NCBI GenBank assembly: GCA_044226655.1
Contig: JBGAGO010000001.1
Location: 868,001-932,000 of the forward strand
Origin: JBEVOS01 sp044226655
GTDB taxonomy: Bacteria; Pseudomonadota; Alphaproteobacteria; Caulobacterales; Aquidulcibacteraceae
DNA: 64,000 bases
Direction: 5' to 3'
Shown piece by piece: positions 53,300 through 61,547 of this stretch. The notes under the pieces are model-generated. The model was not told where the DNA came from and did no database searches. It was given only the letters and a program-made list of their open reading frames with translations. Every line of letters begins with the position of its first letter. Within the stretch, counting starts at the first letter, position 1. The position numbers were made by a program, and so were the translations under genes.

Positions 53300-53884
53300 T
53301 CAAACCGCCCGCGCGCCGAGCCGGCGCACGTGGGCGAGCCGGCGGGCGCGTTCACCTTCGCTCATGGAGCCCATCGCGCCGAAATAGGTCGTGCGCACGG
53401 GCGCAAAGCCGCCGAAGCGCAGCACGTTCTCGCGCAACGCCGCCACGCCGTGGCCGCCCTGTAGGAAGCGATAATAGAGCGACGGCACGCCCATGGTGAC
53501 GAGGATGCGCGCCGAGCGTCCTGCGAGCTGCGGGCGCCAGCCGCGGCGATCGACTTCCGCGATGAAGCTGCCGCGCGCGATCTGCTCCAAGAGCCCCTTG
53601 AGCACGGCCGGCGGCGCGCCGAGCCAGAGCGGAAAGCCTATGACGAGATGATCGGCCCATTTGAAATCGCGTTGCAGCGCGCCGATCGCTTCCTCTTCCG
53701 GCGGCATCGCGAACAGCGATTGCGAGCGCAACAGCGGAAGATCGAGATCGGCGGCGCGAACGAGCTTGGCGTCATGGCCGCCATCGCGCGCGCCCTGCAC
53801 ATATTCCGCCGCCATAGCATGTCCGAAGCGCCGCGAGTCCACGTCCGGATGACCGTCCAGAACGAGAATCTTGCGGGCCGGCAT
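53300..53884 (-). CDS. NAD(P)H-dependent quinone/flavin oxidoreductase (flavodoxin-like)
   Basis: 194-residue flavodoxin-fold FMN/FAD enzyme of the NQO1/KefF/MdaB kind. The motif ILVLDGHPDVDSRRFGHAM opens the fold, WADHLVIGFPLWLGAPPAVL is the conserved quinone-reductase block, and GFAPVRTTYFGAMGS lies near the end. It reduces quinones or flavins with NAD(P)H. The ATG at 53884 lies one base beyond the stop of the Crp/Fnr gene, so the two are transcribed together. It could supply reduced flavin to the nearby monooxygenases, but this is speculation. Confidence 0.86.
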   Translation of the reverse strand: MPARKILVLDGHPDVDSRRFGHAMAAEYVQGARDGGHDAKLVRAADLDLPLLRSQSLFAMPPEEEAIGALQRDFKWADHLVIGFPLWLGAPPAVLKGLLEQIARGSFIAEVDRRGWRPQLAGRSARILVTMGVPSLYYRFLQGGHGVAALRENVLRFGGFAPVRTTYFGAMGSMSEGERARRLAHVRRLGARAV

Positions 53885-53885
53885 G

Positions 53886-54563
53886 TCAGGCCGCGCGCGC
53901 GATCGGCCCTTCGCCGCCTTCCGCCAATTGCGCCAGAATGTCCGGCCGGCGCACCGCGCAGCGATAGAGCGAGCTGAACCGCACCCAGCCGCGGCGCTGG
54001 AATTCGGAAAATTTGCGCGACACGGTTTCGAGCCGCAGGCCCAGGAATTCGGCGATGTCGCCGCGGCGCATCGGCAGGTCGAATTCGTCATGCGCGTCAT
54101 CGAGCGCTTCGGTCATCGACATCAGAAAGCCGGCGAGACGCTGATCGGCGTTCTGCGCGCCCACGCGCGCGAGCTGCGCTTGCGCGGCGGCCAGCTGGCG
54201 GCCGATCTGGCGCAGCACGCGTTCGGAAAAATCCGGATCGAGCCGCAACAGCCCACTCAGCTGCGCGGCGGGGATGGCGCGCACCGTCGAGGGGCACACG
54301 GCCTCGGCCGCGTTCACATAGCAATCCTCGGCTTCCAGGCCGATCACGTCGCCCGGCGTGGCGAAGCCGACCACTTGCCGCTGCCCATCCACAAGCGTGC
54401 GGTAGAGCTTCAGGCAGCCAAGCTCGACGATGTAGATGCTGGTGCGCGCATCGCCTTCGAAATAGAGCGGCTGGCGGCGCTCCAGCGTTTTGAGCGCGGC
54501 AGGCGCTCTGCGCGCCAAAAAGGCGCGTGGCGTGGTGGAATCGTCTTGTGTCAGGACAGTCAT
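53886..54563 (-). CDS. Crp/Fnr-family transcriptional regulator
   Basis: 225-residue regulator with an N-terminal cyclic-nucleotide-type beta-barrel (RRQPLYFEGDARTSIYIVEL, PGDVIGLEAEDCYVNAAEAV) and a C-terminal winged HTH (RRGDIAEFLGLRLETVSRKF). It lacks the N-terminal Cys cluster of classical FNR, so it is not an iron-sulfur oxygen sensor and is closer to FixK/DNR-like regulators. The recognition helix LRLETVSRKF resembles that of FNR, which fits the TTGAT-N4-ATCAA boxes nearby. It is divergent from an OmpR-type response regulator and probably controlled by it. Confidence 0.9.
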   Translation of the reverse strand: MTVLTQDDSTTPRAFLARRAPAALKTLERRQPLYFEGDARTSIYIVELGCLKLYRTLVDGQRQVVGFATPGDVIGLEAEDCYVNAAEAVCPSTVRAIPAAQLSGLLRLDPDFSERVLRQIGRQLAAAQAQLARVGAQNADQRLAGFLMSMTEALDDAHDEFDLPMRRGDIAEFLGLRLETVSRKFSEFQRRGWVRFSSLYRCAVRRPDILAQLAEGGEGPIARAA

Positions 54564-54621
54564 CGGCTCGCCCTTCGCTTCGGCCTATGCTTGGGCCGTC
54601 CAGGGCAAGCTCTTGCTTTAG

Positions 54622-54672
54622 CGTCACGGGCGTTTGTCCTAATGTGACGGCGAACGTGACGGATTGTGACAG
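54622..54672. promoter_or_regulatory. GTGACGG repeats upstream of the response regulator
   Basis: GTGACGG at 54644-54650, GTGACGG at 54656-54662 and GTGACAG at 54666-54672 form three direct units 12 and 10 bp apart. An inverted CGTCAC lies at 54622-54627. Direct repeats at about one helical turn are typical of OmpR/PhoB-type sites, so the adjacent response regulator may control itself and the divergent Crp/Fnr gene. Confidence 0.5.
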
Positions 54673-54697
54673 GCAGTTTGAGACAGGCGGACGGACG

Positions 54698-55447
54698 ATG
54701 GCGGCGGACGGCGAGGCGCCGGAAATTTTGGTTGTCGATGACGACGCCGCGCTGCGCGAGACGCTGTGCGATTTTCTGTCCGGGGAGGGCTATCGCATGC
54801 GCGAGGCCGCCAATGTCAGCGAGGCCAAGGCCCAGATCGCCGCGCGCGCGCCGTCTCTCCTGCTTCTCGATCTCAACATGCCGGGCGGCGATGGCCTGAC
54901 GCTGGCGGCGAGCCTGCGGGCCATGGCGCCGATCCCGATCATCATCATTTCGGGCAAGGGCTCGACGATTGATCGTGTGGTGGGCCTCGAGGTCGGCGCC
55001 GATGATTATCTCGTCAAGCCGTTCGAGCTGCGCGAATTGCTGGCGCGGGTGCGCGCTGTGCTGCGCCGCGCCGCGCCGCCGCCGACACAGCCCACGCCGC
55101 CCGCGATCGAGCGCGCGGGGCCGCAGGCGCGGTTCGGCGGCGGCTTCACGCTCGATCTGGCGCGCCGCGCGCTGACCGGCCCCGATGGCGCCGCCATCGC
55201 GCTGACGGGTGCGGAATTCAATCTGCTCGCCATGTTCGTCGAGCGGCCCAACCGCGTGCTGTCGCGCAACACCATCGCCGATCTGACCCGCCGCGAAGAT
55301 TGGGATGCGTTCGACCGCAGCATCGACACGCAGATCAGCCGGCTGCGCAAGAAGCTGAGCGCGGCCGCCAATGGGCTCGACGTCATCCAGACCGTGCGCG
55401 GCGAAGGCTATGTGCTCGCCTCGGCGGTGGATCGGCGCGACGGCTAG
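54698..55447 (+). CDS. OmpR-type response regulator
   Basis: 249-residue two-component regulator. The receiver has the acidic pair in ILVVDDDAALRETLCDF, the phosphoacceptor Asp58 (LLLLDLNMPGGDG), a conserved Ser in IIISGKGSTIDR and Lys in DDYLVKPFELRELL. A Pro-rich linker leads to an OmpR winged helix (ALTGAEFNLLAMFVERPNRV, DTQISRLRKKLSA, VIQTVRGEGYVLA). It converges with the hybrid histidine kinase with 10 bases between the stops, and is its likely partner. An ATG at 54698 is used; the upstream codons cross the Crp/Fnr promoter. Confidence 0.9.
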   Translation: MAADGEAPEILVVDDDAALRETLCDFLSGEGYRMREAANVSEAKAQIAARAPSLLLLDLNMPGGDGLTLAASLRAMAPIPIIIISGKGSTIDRVVGLEVGADDYLVKPFELRELLARVRAVLRRAAPPPTQPTPPAIERAGPQARFGGGFTLDLARRALTGPDGAAIALTGAEFNLLAMFVERPNRVLSRNTIADLTRREDWDAFDRSIDTQISRLRKKLSAAANGLDVIQTVRGEGYVLASAVDRRDG

Positions 55448-55457
55448 GGCGCGCGCG

Positions 55458-57068
55458 CTAGCGCGGACCGTCGAGCGCGGCGCGCAGGACCTCCGCCAGC
55501 TTCTGCTTCGAATAGGGCTTGGACAGGAAATGCGTCGCGACGGGCGCGCCGCCGCCCGCAAGTTCCTTTGAATAGCCGGATGTCAGAACGATCGCCGCCT
55601 CCGGCCGCGCCGTCTTTGCGACAGCTGCGATGTCATGGCCGCTCATGCCGCCGGGCATGACGATATCGGAAAACACCAGATCCACATGCGTATCGGAGCG
55701 CAGCACGCGCAGCGCCGAGGGCCCATCGACGGCCACGATCACGCGATAGCCCAGCCGTTCCAGGCGCGATTGCGTGACCAGGCGCACGTCCGGATCGTCT
55801 TCGACAAGCAGCACGGTTTCGCCGCGGCCGTGCTGTTCCTCCGCCGCGCCCGGCTCTGCGCCCGTCGCTTCCTGGCCATCAGCGCGTGGGAAATAGAGCG
55901 AGACGCGCGTGCCCTTGCCCGGCTCGCTGTAGATGCGCGCATGCCCGCCGAGCTGTTTCAGAAAACCATAGACCATGGAGAGGCCAAGGCCGGTGCCGGC
56001 GCCGGCGTCCTTGGTGGTGAAGAAGGGTTCGATCGCCTTGGCCAGCACGTCCGGCGCCATGCCTTCGCCATTGTCGGACACCGCGACCAACATGTAATCG
56101 CCCGGCGGCGCATCGAGCACGGTGCCCGGCTTCTCCGCGAAGGTGACATTGGCCGTTTCGATGTGCAGCCGGCCGCCCTTGGGCATGGCGTCGCGCGCAT
56201 TGACGGCGAGGTTGAGAATGGCGGTTTCGAACTGATCGATGTCGGCTTCCACCTGCGCGGCGTCGGGCGCCAAATCCATCGACACCTCGATGGTCTCGCC
56301 CAGCGTGCGCGTCAGCATGTCGGAAAGGGAAGCGAGCGTATCGTTGAGGCTCAGCACTTGCGGGCGCAGCGGCTGGCGCCGCGCGAAGGCGAGCAGGCGC
56401 TGCGTCGTGCGCGCCGCGCGCCAAGCCGCGTCCTGCGCGCGCGCCACCGCGCGCTTGGCCGCCGGCGGCAAGGGCTGATCGGCGATCATCTCCAGATTGC
56501 CGGTGATGACGTTCAGGATGTTGTTGAAATCGTGCGCGACGCCGCCCGACAATTGCCCGATGGCGTCGAGCTTCTGATGGTGCAGGATCAGCTCTTCGCC
56601 GCGCTTCTTCTCGGTGAGGTCGTAGATGATGCCGACGAACACCGTTTCGCCGTTGATCACGCCTTCGCCGACCGAGAGATACATCGGAAACAGCGAGCCG
56701 TCCTTGCGCTTGCCGGTCAGCTCGCGCCCGATGCCGATGATGCGCTGCACGCGCGTCTCGCGATGCCGCCGGATGAAGCTGTCGTGGATCGCCGCCAGCT
56801 CGCCCGGCATGAGGATCGATACGTTCTGGCCGAGCGCTTCGTCGGCGCTGTAGAGGAACAGCCGTTCGCAGGCATGGTTGAAATGGCGGATCGCGCCCGC
56901 GCCGTCGATGACGATGAGCCCATCGACCATGGTTTGCGGAATGACGCTGAACCGTTCGTCGTCGAAAAACCCGCCCAAGGAGAACTCCGGTTGGACTGAT
57001 CCGCCCGGAAATAGGCCAGAATTTGCGCCCGCGCCATTGGACAAAGGCGGGAATCCGTCAGGCGTCAT
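55458..57068 (-). CDS. PAS hybrid histidine kinase, FixL-like
   Basis: 536-residue soluble hybrid kinase. A PAS domain (about 41-155) has strong FixL character: ALGQNVSILMPGELAAIHDS and RIIGIGRELTGKRKDGSLFP. The HisKA helix has the phosphorylated His179 in SGGVAHDFNNILN, HATPase has N290 and the DNGEGM and GTGLGLSM boxes, and a C-terminal receiver has Asp468 (VFSDIVMPGG). The residue before IIGIGR, where B. japonicum FixL has its heme His200, is Arg109 here. So it probably does not bind heme as FixL does. A TTGAC-N4-ATCAG box is upstream. Confidence 0.88.
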   Translation of the reverse strand: MTPDGFPPLSNGAGANSGLFPGGSVQPEFSLGGFFDDERFSVIPQTMVDGLIVIDGAGAIRHFNHACERLFLYSADEALGQNVSILMPGELAAIHDSFIRRHRETRVQRIIGIGRELTGKRKDGSLFPMYLSVGEGVINGETVFVGIIYDLTEKKRGEELILHHQKLDAIGQLSGGVAHDFNNILNVITGNLEMIADQPLPPAAKRAVARAQDAAWRAARTTQRLLAFARRQPLRPQVLSLNDTLASLSDMLTRTLGETIEVSMDLAPDAAQVEADIDQFETAILNLAVNARDAMPKGGRLHIETANVTFAEKPGTVLDAPPGDYMLVAVSDNGEGMAPDVLAKAIEPFFTTKDAGAGTGLGLSMVYGFLKQLGGHARIYSEPGKGTRVSLYFPRADGQEATGAEPGAAEEQHGRGETVLLVEDDPDVRLVTQSRLERLGYRVIVAVDGPSALRVLRSDTHVDLVFSDIVMPGGMSGHDIAAVAKTARPEAAIVLTSGYSKELAGGGAPVATHFLSKPYSKQKLAEVLRAALDGPR

Positions 57069-57142
57069 GCGTCCGTCCCCTTGCGGCGCGCAATCTTCGC
57101 CGCACGCCTGCGACCAATTGGACGGCGCCGGCCGGCTTGTCC

Positions 57143-57156
57143 TTGACGTGGATCAG
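57143..57156 (-). promoter_or_regulatory. Weak FNR/FixK-type box upstream of the hybrid kinase
   Basis: TTGAC-GTGG-ATCAG, an 8 of 10 match to TTGAT-N4-ATCAA, lies 75-88 bases upstream of the minus-strand kinase start and 12 bases after the ccoS stop. It may put the kinase under Crp/Fnr-type control. A second mismatch-free box lies at 53182, so this looser one deserves caution. Confidence 0.4.
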
Positions 57157-57167
57157 AGCGGGCGCGC

Positions 57168-57299
57168 TCACTCGTCGTCGATCAGGATGCGTTCTGCGTC
57201 GCCCTTGAGGTCGTCATATTGGCCGTTGCGCAGGGCCCAGAAGAAGGCCGCGAGGCCCAGCGCGCCCAGCGAGAGCGCGGCCGGGATGAGCACGATCAT
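57168..57299 (-). CDS. ccoS: CcoS, cbb3 oxidase maturation protein
   Basis: 43-residue inner-membrane protein needed for cofactor insertion in cbb3 oxidase. The sequence begins MIVLIPAALSLGALGLAAFF, then WALRNGQYDDLKGDAERIL, which is the classic CcoS motif. The ATG at 57299 shares its A with the TGA of ccoI (TGATG), which favours it over an ATG nine bases upstream. It is the last gene of the ccoNOQP-GHIS operon. Confidence 0.92.
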   Translation of the reverse strand: MIVLIPAALSLGALGLAAFFWALRNGQYDDLKGDAERILIDDE

Positions 57300-59566
57300 C
57301 ACGCCCATGGGCGCCTCCGCATCGATCTGAGCGCGTTCAGCGTCACGGCCAGGGATGAGCCCGACATCGCCGCGGCCGCGATCAGCGGCGTGACGAAGCC
57401 CAGCACCGCGATCGGCACCGCAACGAAATTGTAGAGCGCCGAGAAGGCCAGATTCTCGATCACGCGCCGCCGCGCCGCATGGGCGCAATCGAGGGCTTCG
57501 ACCACCGGCGCCAGCAGCGCGCCCTGCAGCACGATGTCGGAGGCGGCTTGGCTGACATCGACGGCCGTGCCCGGCGTGATCGAAATGTGCGCGGCCGCCA
57601 GCGCCGCCGCGTCATTGAGGCCATCGCCCAGCATCAGCACGCGCGCGCCCTGCGCCTTGAGCGCCGCGATGCGCGCGACTTTCTCTTCCGGCTTTGCGCC
57701 CGAGATCCATTCGTCAACGCCTACGGCGCGCGCCGCCTCCGCCACCGCGCTTTCGCGGTCGCCGGAGAGCAGCAACACGCGCAGGCCCCGCGCGCGCAGC
57801 GCCTCCACGGTTTCACGCGCATCCGCGCGCAGGCTGTCGACGAACCGAAAGCGCACAGGCGCGGCCCCAGCCCGCGTGAACCAGAGTTCGGCGCCGCCAT
57901 CCTCGCTGTCGGGCGCATCGGGTGCGGCGAAGCTGCGGCGGCCGAGACGGGCTTCAACGCCATCGATCAGCCCGCTCAAGCCTTCGCCCGGCGTTTCGCG
58001 CACGTCACGCGCCGGCGCGCCCGGGCCGCCCGCTTCCGTCAGCGCGCGCGAGAGGGGATGGCGCGACGCCCGCGCCAGGCTCGCGGCCGCGTGCAGCGCA
58101 TCGGCGTCCGGCGCCCCGACGAGGCGCGGCCTTCCCAAGGTGAGCGTGCCCGTCTTGTCGAACACGACAATGTCGACCTCGGCCAGACGTTCGAGCGCTT
58201 CGCCCGATTTGATCAGCACACCGCGTTTGAAGAGCCGCCCCGTCGCCACGATCTGCACGGCCGGCACGGCCAGGCCCAGCGCGCAGGGGCAGGTGATGAT
58301 GAGCACGGAGATCGCAATGAGCAGCGCGGCATGCACGCCGTTGGCTGTGATCAGCGCGTCGCCCGTCGGGTGCAGCAGATTGGGCAGCAAGAGCCAGCCG
58401 AGAAACGTCGCCGCCGCCAGCGAGTGCACGACCGGCACGTAGAGCTGCGCCGCGCGGTCCGCGATGCGCACATAGCGCGCGCGGCCTTGTTCGCCGGCTT
58501 CGATCAGCCGCGCCAAAGCCGCCAGCGTCGAATCCGCCGCGCGCGCCGTTGCGCGCACCGTGAGCGCATGGGTGAGGTTGATGGCGCCGGCATGCAGCGC
58601 CGCGCCTTTTGCAGCGGGCGCCGGCGTGCTTTCCCCGGTGAGCATGGATTGATCAATGTCGGAGGCGCCGTCGAGCACGATGCAGTCGACGGGCACGCGG
58701 TCGCCCGGCGCAAGCAGCACTGTGTCGCCGATCTCAAGCTCGCGCGGCGCGACCGCTTTGGCATGGCCCTGCGCATCGAGGCGCGTCGCCGTGGCCGATT
58801 GCAGCGCCAGAAGATCGCGGGATGCCGAGCGCGCCTGCTCACGCAGCCGATGATCGAGATAGCGCCCGATCAGCAGCAGGAAGAGCAGCATGCACGCGCC
58901 GTCGAAATAGGCGTGCGGGCCTTCGATGGCGGTTTCATAGAGGCTGAGCGACAAAGCGAGGAGGACGCCGAGCGAAATCGGCACGTCCATGTTCGCGCGG
59001 CCTTTGCGCAGCGCGGCCCAGGCGGAGCCGAAAAAGGGCTGGCCCGCATAGAGCGCGGCAGGCACGGCGATCAGCGCGGAAATCCAGTGCAGCAAAGTGC
59101 GCGTGCCCGCGCCCATCTCGCCTTCGCCCGACCAGATCGGCACCGAGAACATCATGATGTTCATCATCGCGAAGCCGGCGACCGCCAGACAGCGCAAGAG
59201 ACGGCGGCCCTCGGCGTCGACGCGCACTTGATTTGCTTCCGGATCGAAGGCCGAGACGCCGTAGCCGAGGTCGGAGACGGCGCGCATCAGCGCGGCCGGC
59301 GCCGCGGCGCCATGGCGCCAGGTGATCGCGAGCCGCCCGGTGCTGAGATTGAGCCGCGCGCTCAGCACGCCCGGCTGGGCCAACAGCCCGCGCTCGATCT
59401 TCGCCAGGCAGGCCGCGCAGCGTGCGCCCTGCACCATGAGTTCGAGCGCATCCGTTTCGGAATCGAGCGCGCGCACGAACGCTGTGGGATCGGCGCGCGC
59501 GGCGGCATCCGGCTCGACGCTTGCGGGCGCAAGCTGCGCGTCGGTCAGGGCGAGGGCGGACGCCAT
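57299..59566 (-). CDS. ccoI: CcoI (FixI), copper P1B-type ATPase for cbb3 assembly
   Basis: 755-residue copper-transporting ATPase that supplies copper to the binuclear site of cbb3 oxidase. The N-terminal HMA domain has C50 and C53 (GARCAACLAKIERGLL). Then come MFSVPIWSGEG typical of FixI, the CPC motif in TCPCALGLAVP, DKTGTLTLGRP, SRHPLSRAL and GDGLNDAAALAAAHISITPG. It overlaps ccoH by 22 bases and ccoS by one. Its role is in assembly, while the other ATPase at 48 kb is for copper export. Confidence 0.95.
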   Translation of the reverse strand: MASALALTDAQLAPASVEPDAAARADPTAFVRALDSETDALELMVQGARCAACLAKIERGLLAQPGVLSARLNLSTGRLAITWRHGAAAPAALMRAVSDLGYGVSAFDPEANQVRVDAEGRRLLRCLAVAGFAMMNIMMFSVPIWSGEGEMGAGTRTLLHWISALIAVPAALYAGQPFFGSAWAALRKGRANMDVPISLGVLLALSLSLYETAIEGPHAYFDGACMLLFLLLIGRYLDHRLREQARSASRDLLALQSATATRLDAQGHAKAVAPRELEIGDTVLLAPGDRVPVDCIVLDGASDIDQSMLTGESTPAPAAKGAALHAGAINLTHALTVRATARAADSTLAALARLIEAGEQGRARYVRIADRAAQLYVPVVHSLAAATFLGWLLLPNLLHPTGDALITANGVHAALLIAISVLIITCPCALGLAVPAVQIVATGRLFKRGVLIKSGEALERLAEVDIVVFDKTGTLTLGRPRLVGAPDADALHAAASLARASRHPLSRALTEAGGPGAPARDVRETPGEGLSGLIDGVEARLGRRSFAAPDAPDSEDGGAELWFTRAGAAPVRFRFVDSLRADARETVEALRARGLRVLLLSGDRESAVAEAARAVGVDEWISGAKPEEKVARIAALKAQGARVLMLGDGLNDAAALAAAHISITPGTAVDVSQAASDIVLQGALLAPVVEALDCAHAARRRVIENLAFSALYNFVAVPIAVLGFVTPLIAAAAMSGSSLAVTLNALRSMRRRPWA

Positions 59567-60060
59567 GTCTCTCTCCGCGTGAAGGTGAAGCGGTCCTGCC
59601 CGCGGCGCGCTTCGCCGCGCAATTCCCAGAGCCCGATATGCACGGCGTCGACGCGCGCTTCGTAAACGCCGCCGCCGCGCGGCGCGAAGCTGAGATCGAT
59701 ATCTTCGCGGCTGTCGGCTGGGCGGCGCAGCTCGCCGGTGACGGCGAGCCCGTCGATCGGACGGCCCGCGCGATCGACGAAATGCATGCGCACCACGCGG
59801 TGCGGGCCTTCGACGAAAATGTCCGCACTCGCGCGCCAGCCCAAAGCGGCCTGCGCCGCGTGCTGCGCCAGGGTCTGATTGTATTCGAGGCCCTGCGTGT
59901 AGGATTGCTTGACGTCTTCACCGGGGAACGAATTGATCGCGAAATAGGCGAAGGCGCCGTTGACGCCGATCACGGTCGCGAAGAAGCCCAGGATCACGAA
60001 CAGCACGTGACGACCAGTAATAGGACGCTCTGTGACGGGACGGACGCTGCGCGCGCTCAT
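59545..60060 (-). CDS. ccoH: CcoH (FixH), cbb3 oxidase assembly protein
   Basis: 171-residue single-pass membrane protein of the FixH/CcoH family. One helix is at about residues 17-41 (GRHVLFVILGFFATVIGVNG), followed by the family's NSFPGEDVKQSYTQGLEYN signature and a periplasmic beta-sandwich with RMHFVDRAGRPIDGLAVTG. It is a stable partner of the cbb3 complex. It overlaps ccoG by 4 bases and ccoI by 22, so translation of the set is coupled. Confidence 0.93.
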   Translation of the reverse strand: MSARSVRPVTERPITGRHVLFVILGFFATVIGVNGAFAYFAINSFPGEDVKQSYTQGLEYNQTLAQHAAQAALGWRASADIFVEGPHRVVRMHFVDRAGRPIDGLAVTGELRRPADSREDIDLSFAPRGGGVYEARVDAVHIGLWELRGEARRGQDRFTFTRRETWRPPSP

Positions 60061-61547
60061 GGATTTGCTCCGCTGAGGAAGACGGATGGCCGCCGCGCCA
60101 GGTCGTTCGACGCAGCGTCGCGCAGCACGAAGGAGATCGGCGCAGACCCGCCCTGGGCCGGCGGCGGCGCGACGATGTAGACGCGCACCGTGGTGACATC
60201 ATCGGCGCTGGCGTGGATGCGCACATCGCCCTGCGCGCTGGCCTCGCCGAACGTGCGCAGGCTGGCCGAGGCGAGACCGGTGACGCTCAGCACGACGTCG
60301 CGTTCACGCCGCGCCTTGTTGATGACGCGCACCGTGTAGCCATTGCGCACCTCGCCATTGGAAAGGCGCACATAGGCGGGGCTGCGGTCGCGCATGGCGT
60401 CGAGCGACAGCGTCGTGCGCGTCGCCAGCTCATAGCTCATCAGCCCGCCCACGAGCAGGAACACGATGGCGTAGAGGGTCGTGCGCGGCCGCACGAAGCG
60501 AGAACGCGGCGGCAGATCGGCCGCGCGCCGCGTGCGGCTGTCATGGGAATCGTAGGCGATCAACCCGCGCGGGCGGCCGATCTTTTCCATGATCGAATCG
60601 CAGGCGTCGATGCAGAGTCCGCAATTGATGCATTCGAGTTGATCGCCATCACGAATGTCGATGCCTTGTGGGCACACGGCGATGCATTGGCGGCAATCGA
60701 TGCAATCGCCGCGCCCATCCCAGCTTTGGCCCTTCTTGTGCGCGCCGCGCGGCTCGCCGCGGTCGCGGCGGTACATGACGGCCAGCGCATCCTTGTCGAT
60801 CATGGCCTGCTGGATGCGCGGCCAGGGACACATATAGGTGCACACCTGCTCGCGCATCGTGCCGGCGAGCGAGTAGGTGGTGAAGGTCAGAAGGCCGATG
60901 AAAAGATAGACCGTCAGGGCCGCCTGGCCCGTGAAAATTTCGCGCAGCAAGGTCGGCGCGTCGCCGAAATAGAACACCCAGGCCCCGCCCGTCGCCGCGG
61001 CGATCAGCAGCCAGATGGCGTGTTTTGACACTTTCTTCGTGAGCTTGGCGCCGTTCATCGGCGCCTTGTCGAGGCGCATGCGCGCCGCGCGATCGCCTTC
61101 GATCAGCCGTTCGACATAGATGTAGAGATCGGTCCACACCGTCTGCGGGCACGCATAGCCGCACCAGATTCGGCCGAACAAGGCCGAAGACAGAAAGATG
61201 CCGACCGAGGCCAGAATGAGCAGGCCGGTGATGTAATAGACCTCCTGCGGCCACAGCTCGATCATGAAGAAATAGAAGCGCCGCCCCGCGAAATCGATCA
61301 GCACGGCCTGATCGGGCGCGCCCGGTCCGCGGTCCCAACGGATCCAGGGCGTCAGGTAATAGATCGCCAACAGCACGATCATCGCCGCCCATTTGAGATT
61401 GCGGAACGTGCCGAAGGCGAGCTTCGGATAGATCGGCGCGCGCTTCTTATAGAGCGCGCGCGCCGTCGCAGAATTCACGGCCTGCGCGTCGATCGCGTGA
61501 TCGTTCGCGGATTCCGCGCGCGGCAGAAGCGTGGTCTTGCCCGTCAT
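60057..61547 (-). CDS. ccoG: CcoG (FixG/RdxA), cytochrome c oxidase accessory protein
   Basis: 496-residue polytopic protein with two 4Fe-4S clusters. Family features are FGRIWCGYACPQTVWTDLYI, VCTYMCPWPRIQQAMIDKDA, the ferredoxin pair CIDCRQCIAVCPQGI and CINCGLCIDACDSIMEKIG, and a C-terminal IgFn-like periplasmic part. It is thought to reduce Cu(II) to Cu(I) for oxidase maturation. It overlaps ccoP by 4 bases upstream and ccoH by 4 downstream, all on the minus strand. Confidence 0.95.
   Translation of the reverse strand: MTGKTTLLPRAESANDHAIDAQAVNSATARALYKKRAPIYPKLAFGTFRNLKWAAMIVLLAIYYLTPWIRWDRGPGAPDQAVLIDFAGRRFYFFMIELWPQEVYYITGLLILASVGIFLSSALFGRIWCGYACPQTVWTDLYIYVERLIEGDRAARMRLDKAPMNGAKLTKKVSKHAIWLLIAAATGGAWVFYFGDAPTLLREIFTGQAALTVYLFIGLLTFTTYSLAGTMREQVCTYMCPWPRIQQAMIDKDALAVMYRRDRGEPRGAHKKGQSWDGRGDCIDCRQCIAVCPQGIDIRDGDQLECINCGLCIDACDSIMEKIGRPRGLIAYDSHDSRTRRAADLPPRSRFVRPRTTLYAIVFLLVGGLMSYELATRTTLSLDAMRDRSPAYVRLSNGEVRNGYTVRVINKARRERDVVLSVTGLASASLRTFGEASAQGDVRIHASADDVTTVRVYIVAPPPAQGGSAPISFVLRDAASNDLARRPSVFLSGANP

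Noticed and set aside
53300..53884. Naming the flavodoxin-fold gene ssuE
   Set aside because: It is in an operon with a Crp/Fnr gene, 20 kb from the sulfonate monooxygenase, and matches quinone reductases better.
54698..57068. Calling the regulator pair FixLJ
   Set aside because: The regulator is OmpR-type rather than FixJ-type, and the kinase lacks the heme His and has its own receiver.
57479..59665. A 728-codon plus-strand open frame opposite ccoI
   Set aside because: Arg/His/Gln-rich product with no motif; ccoI on the other strand has every ATPase signature.
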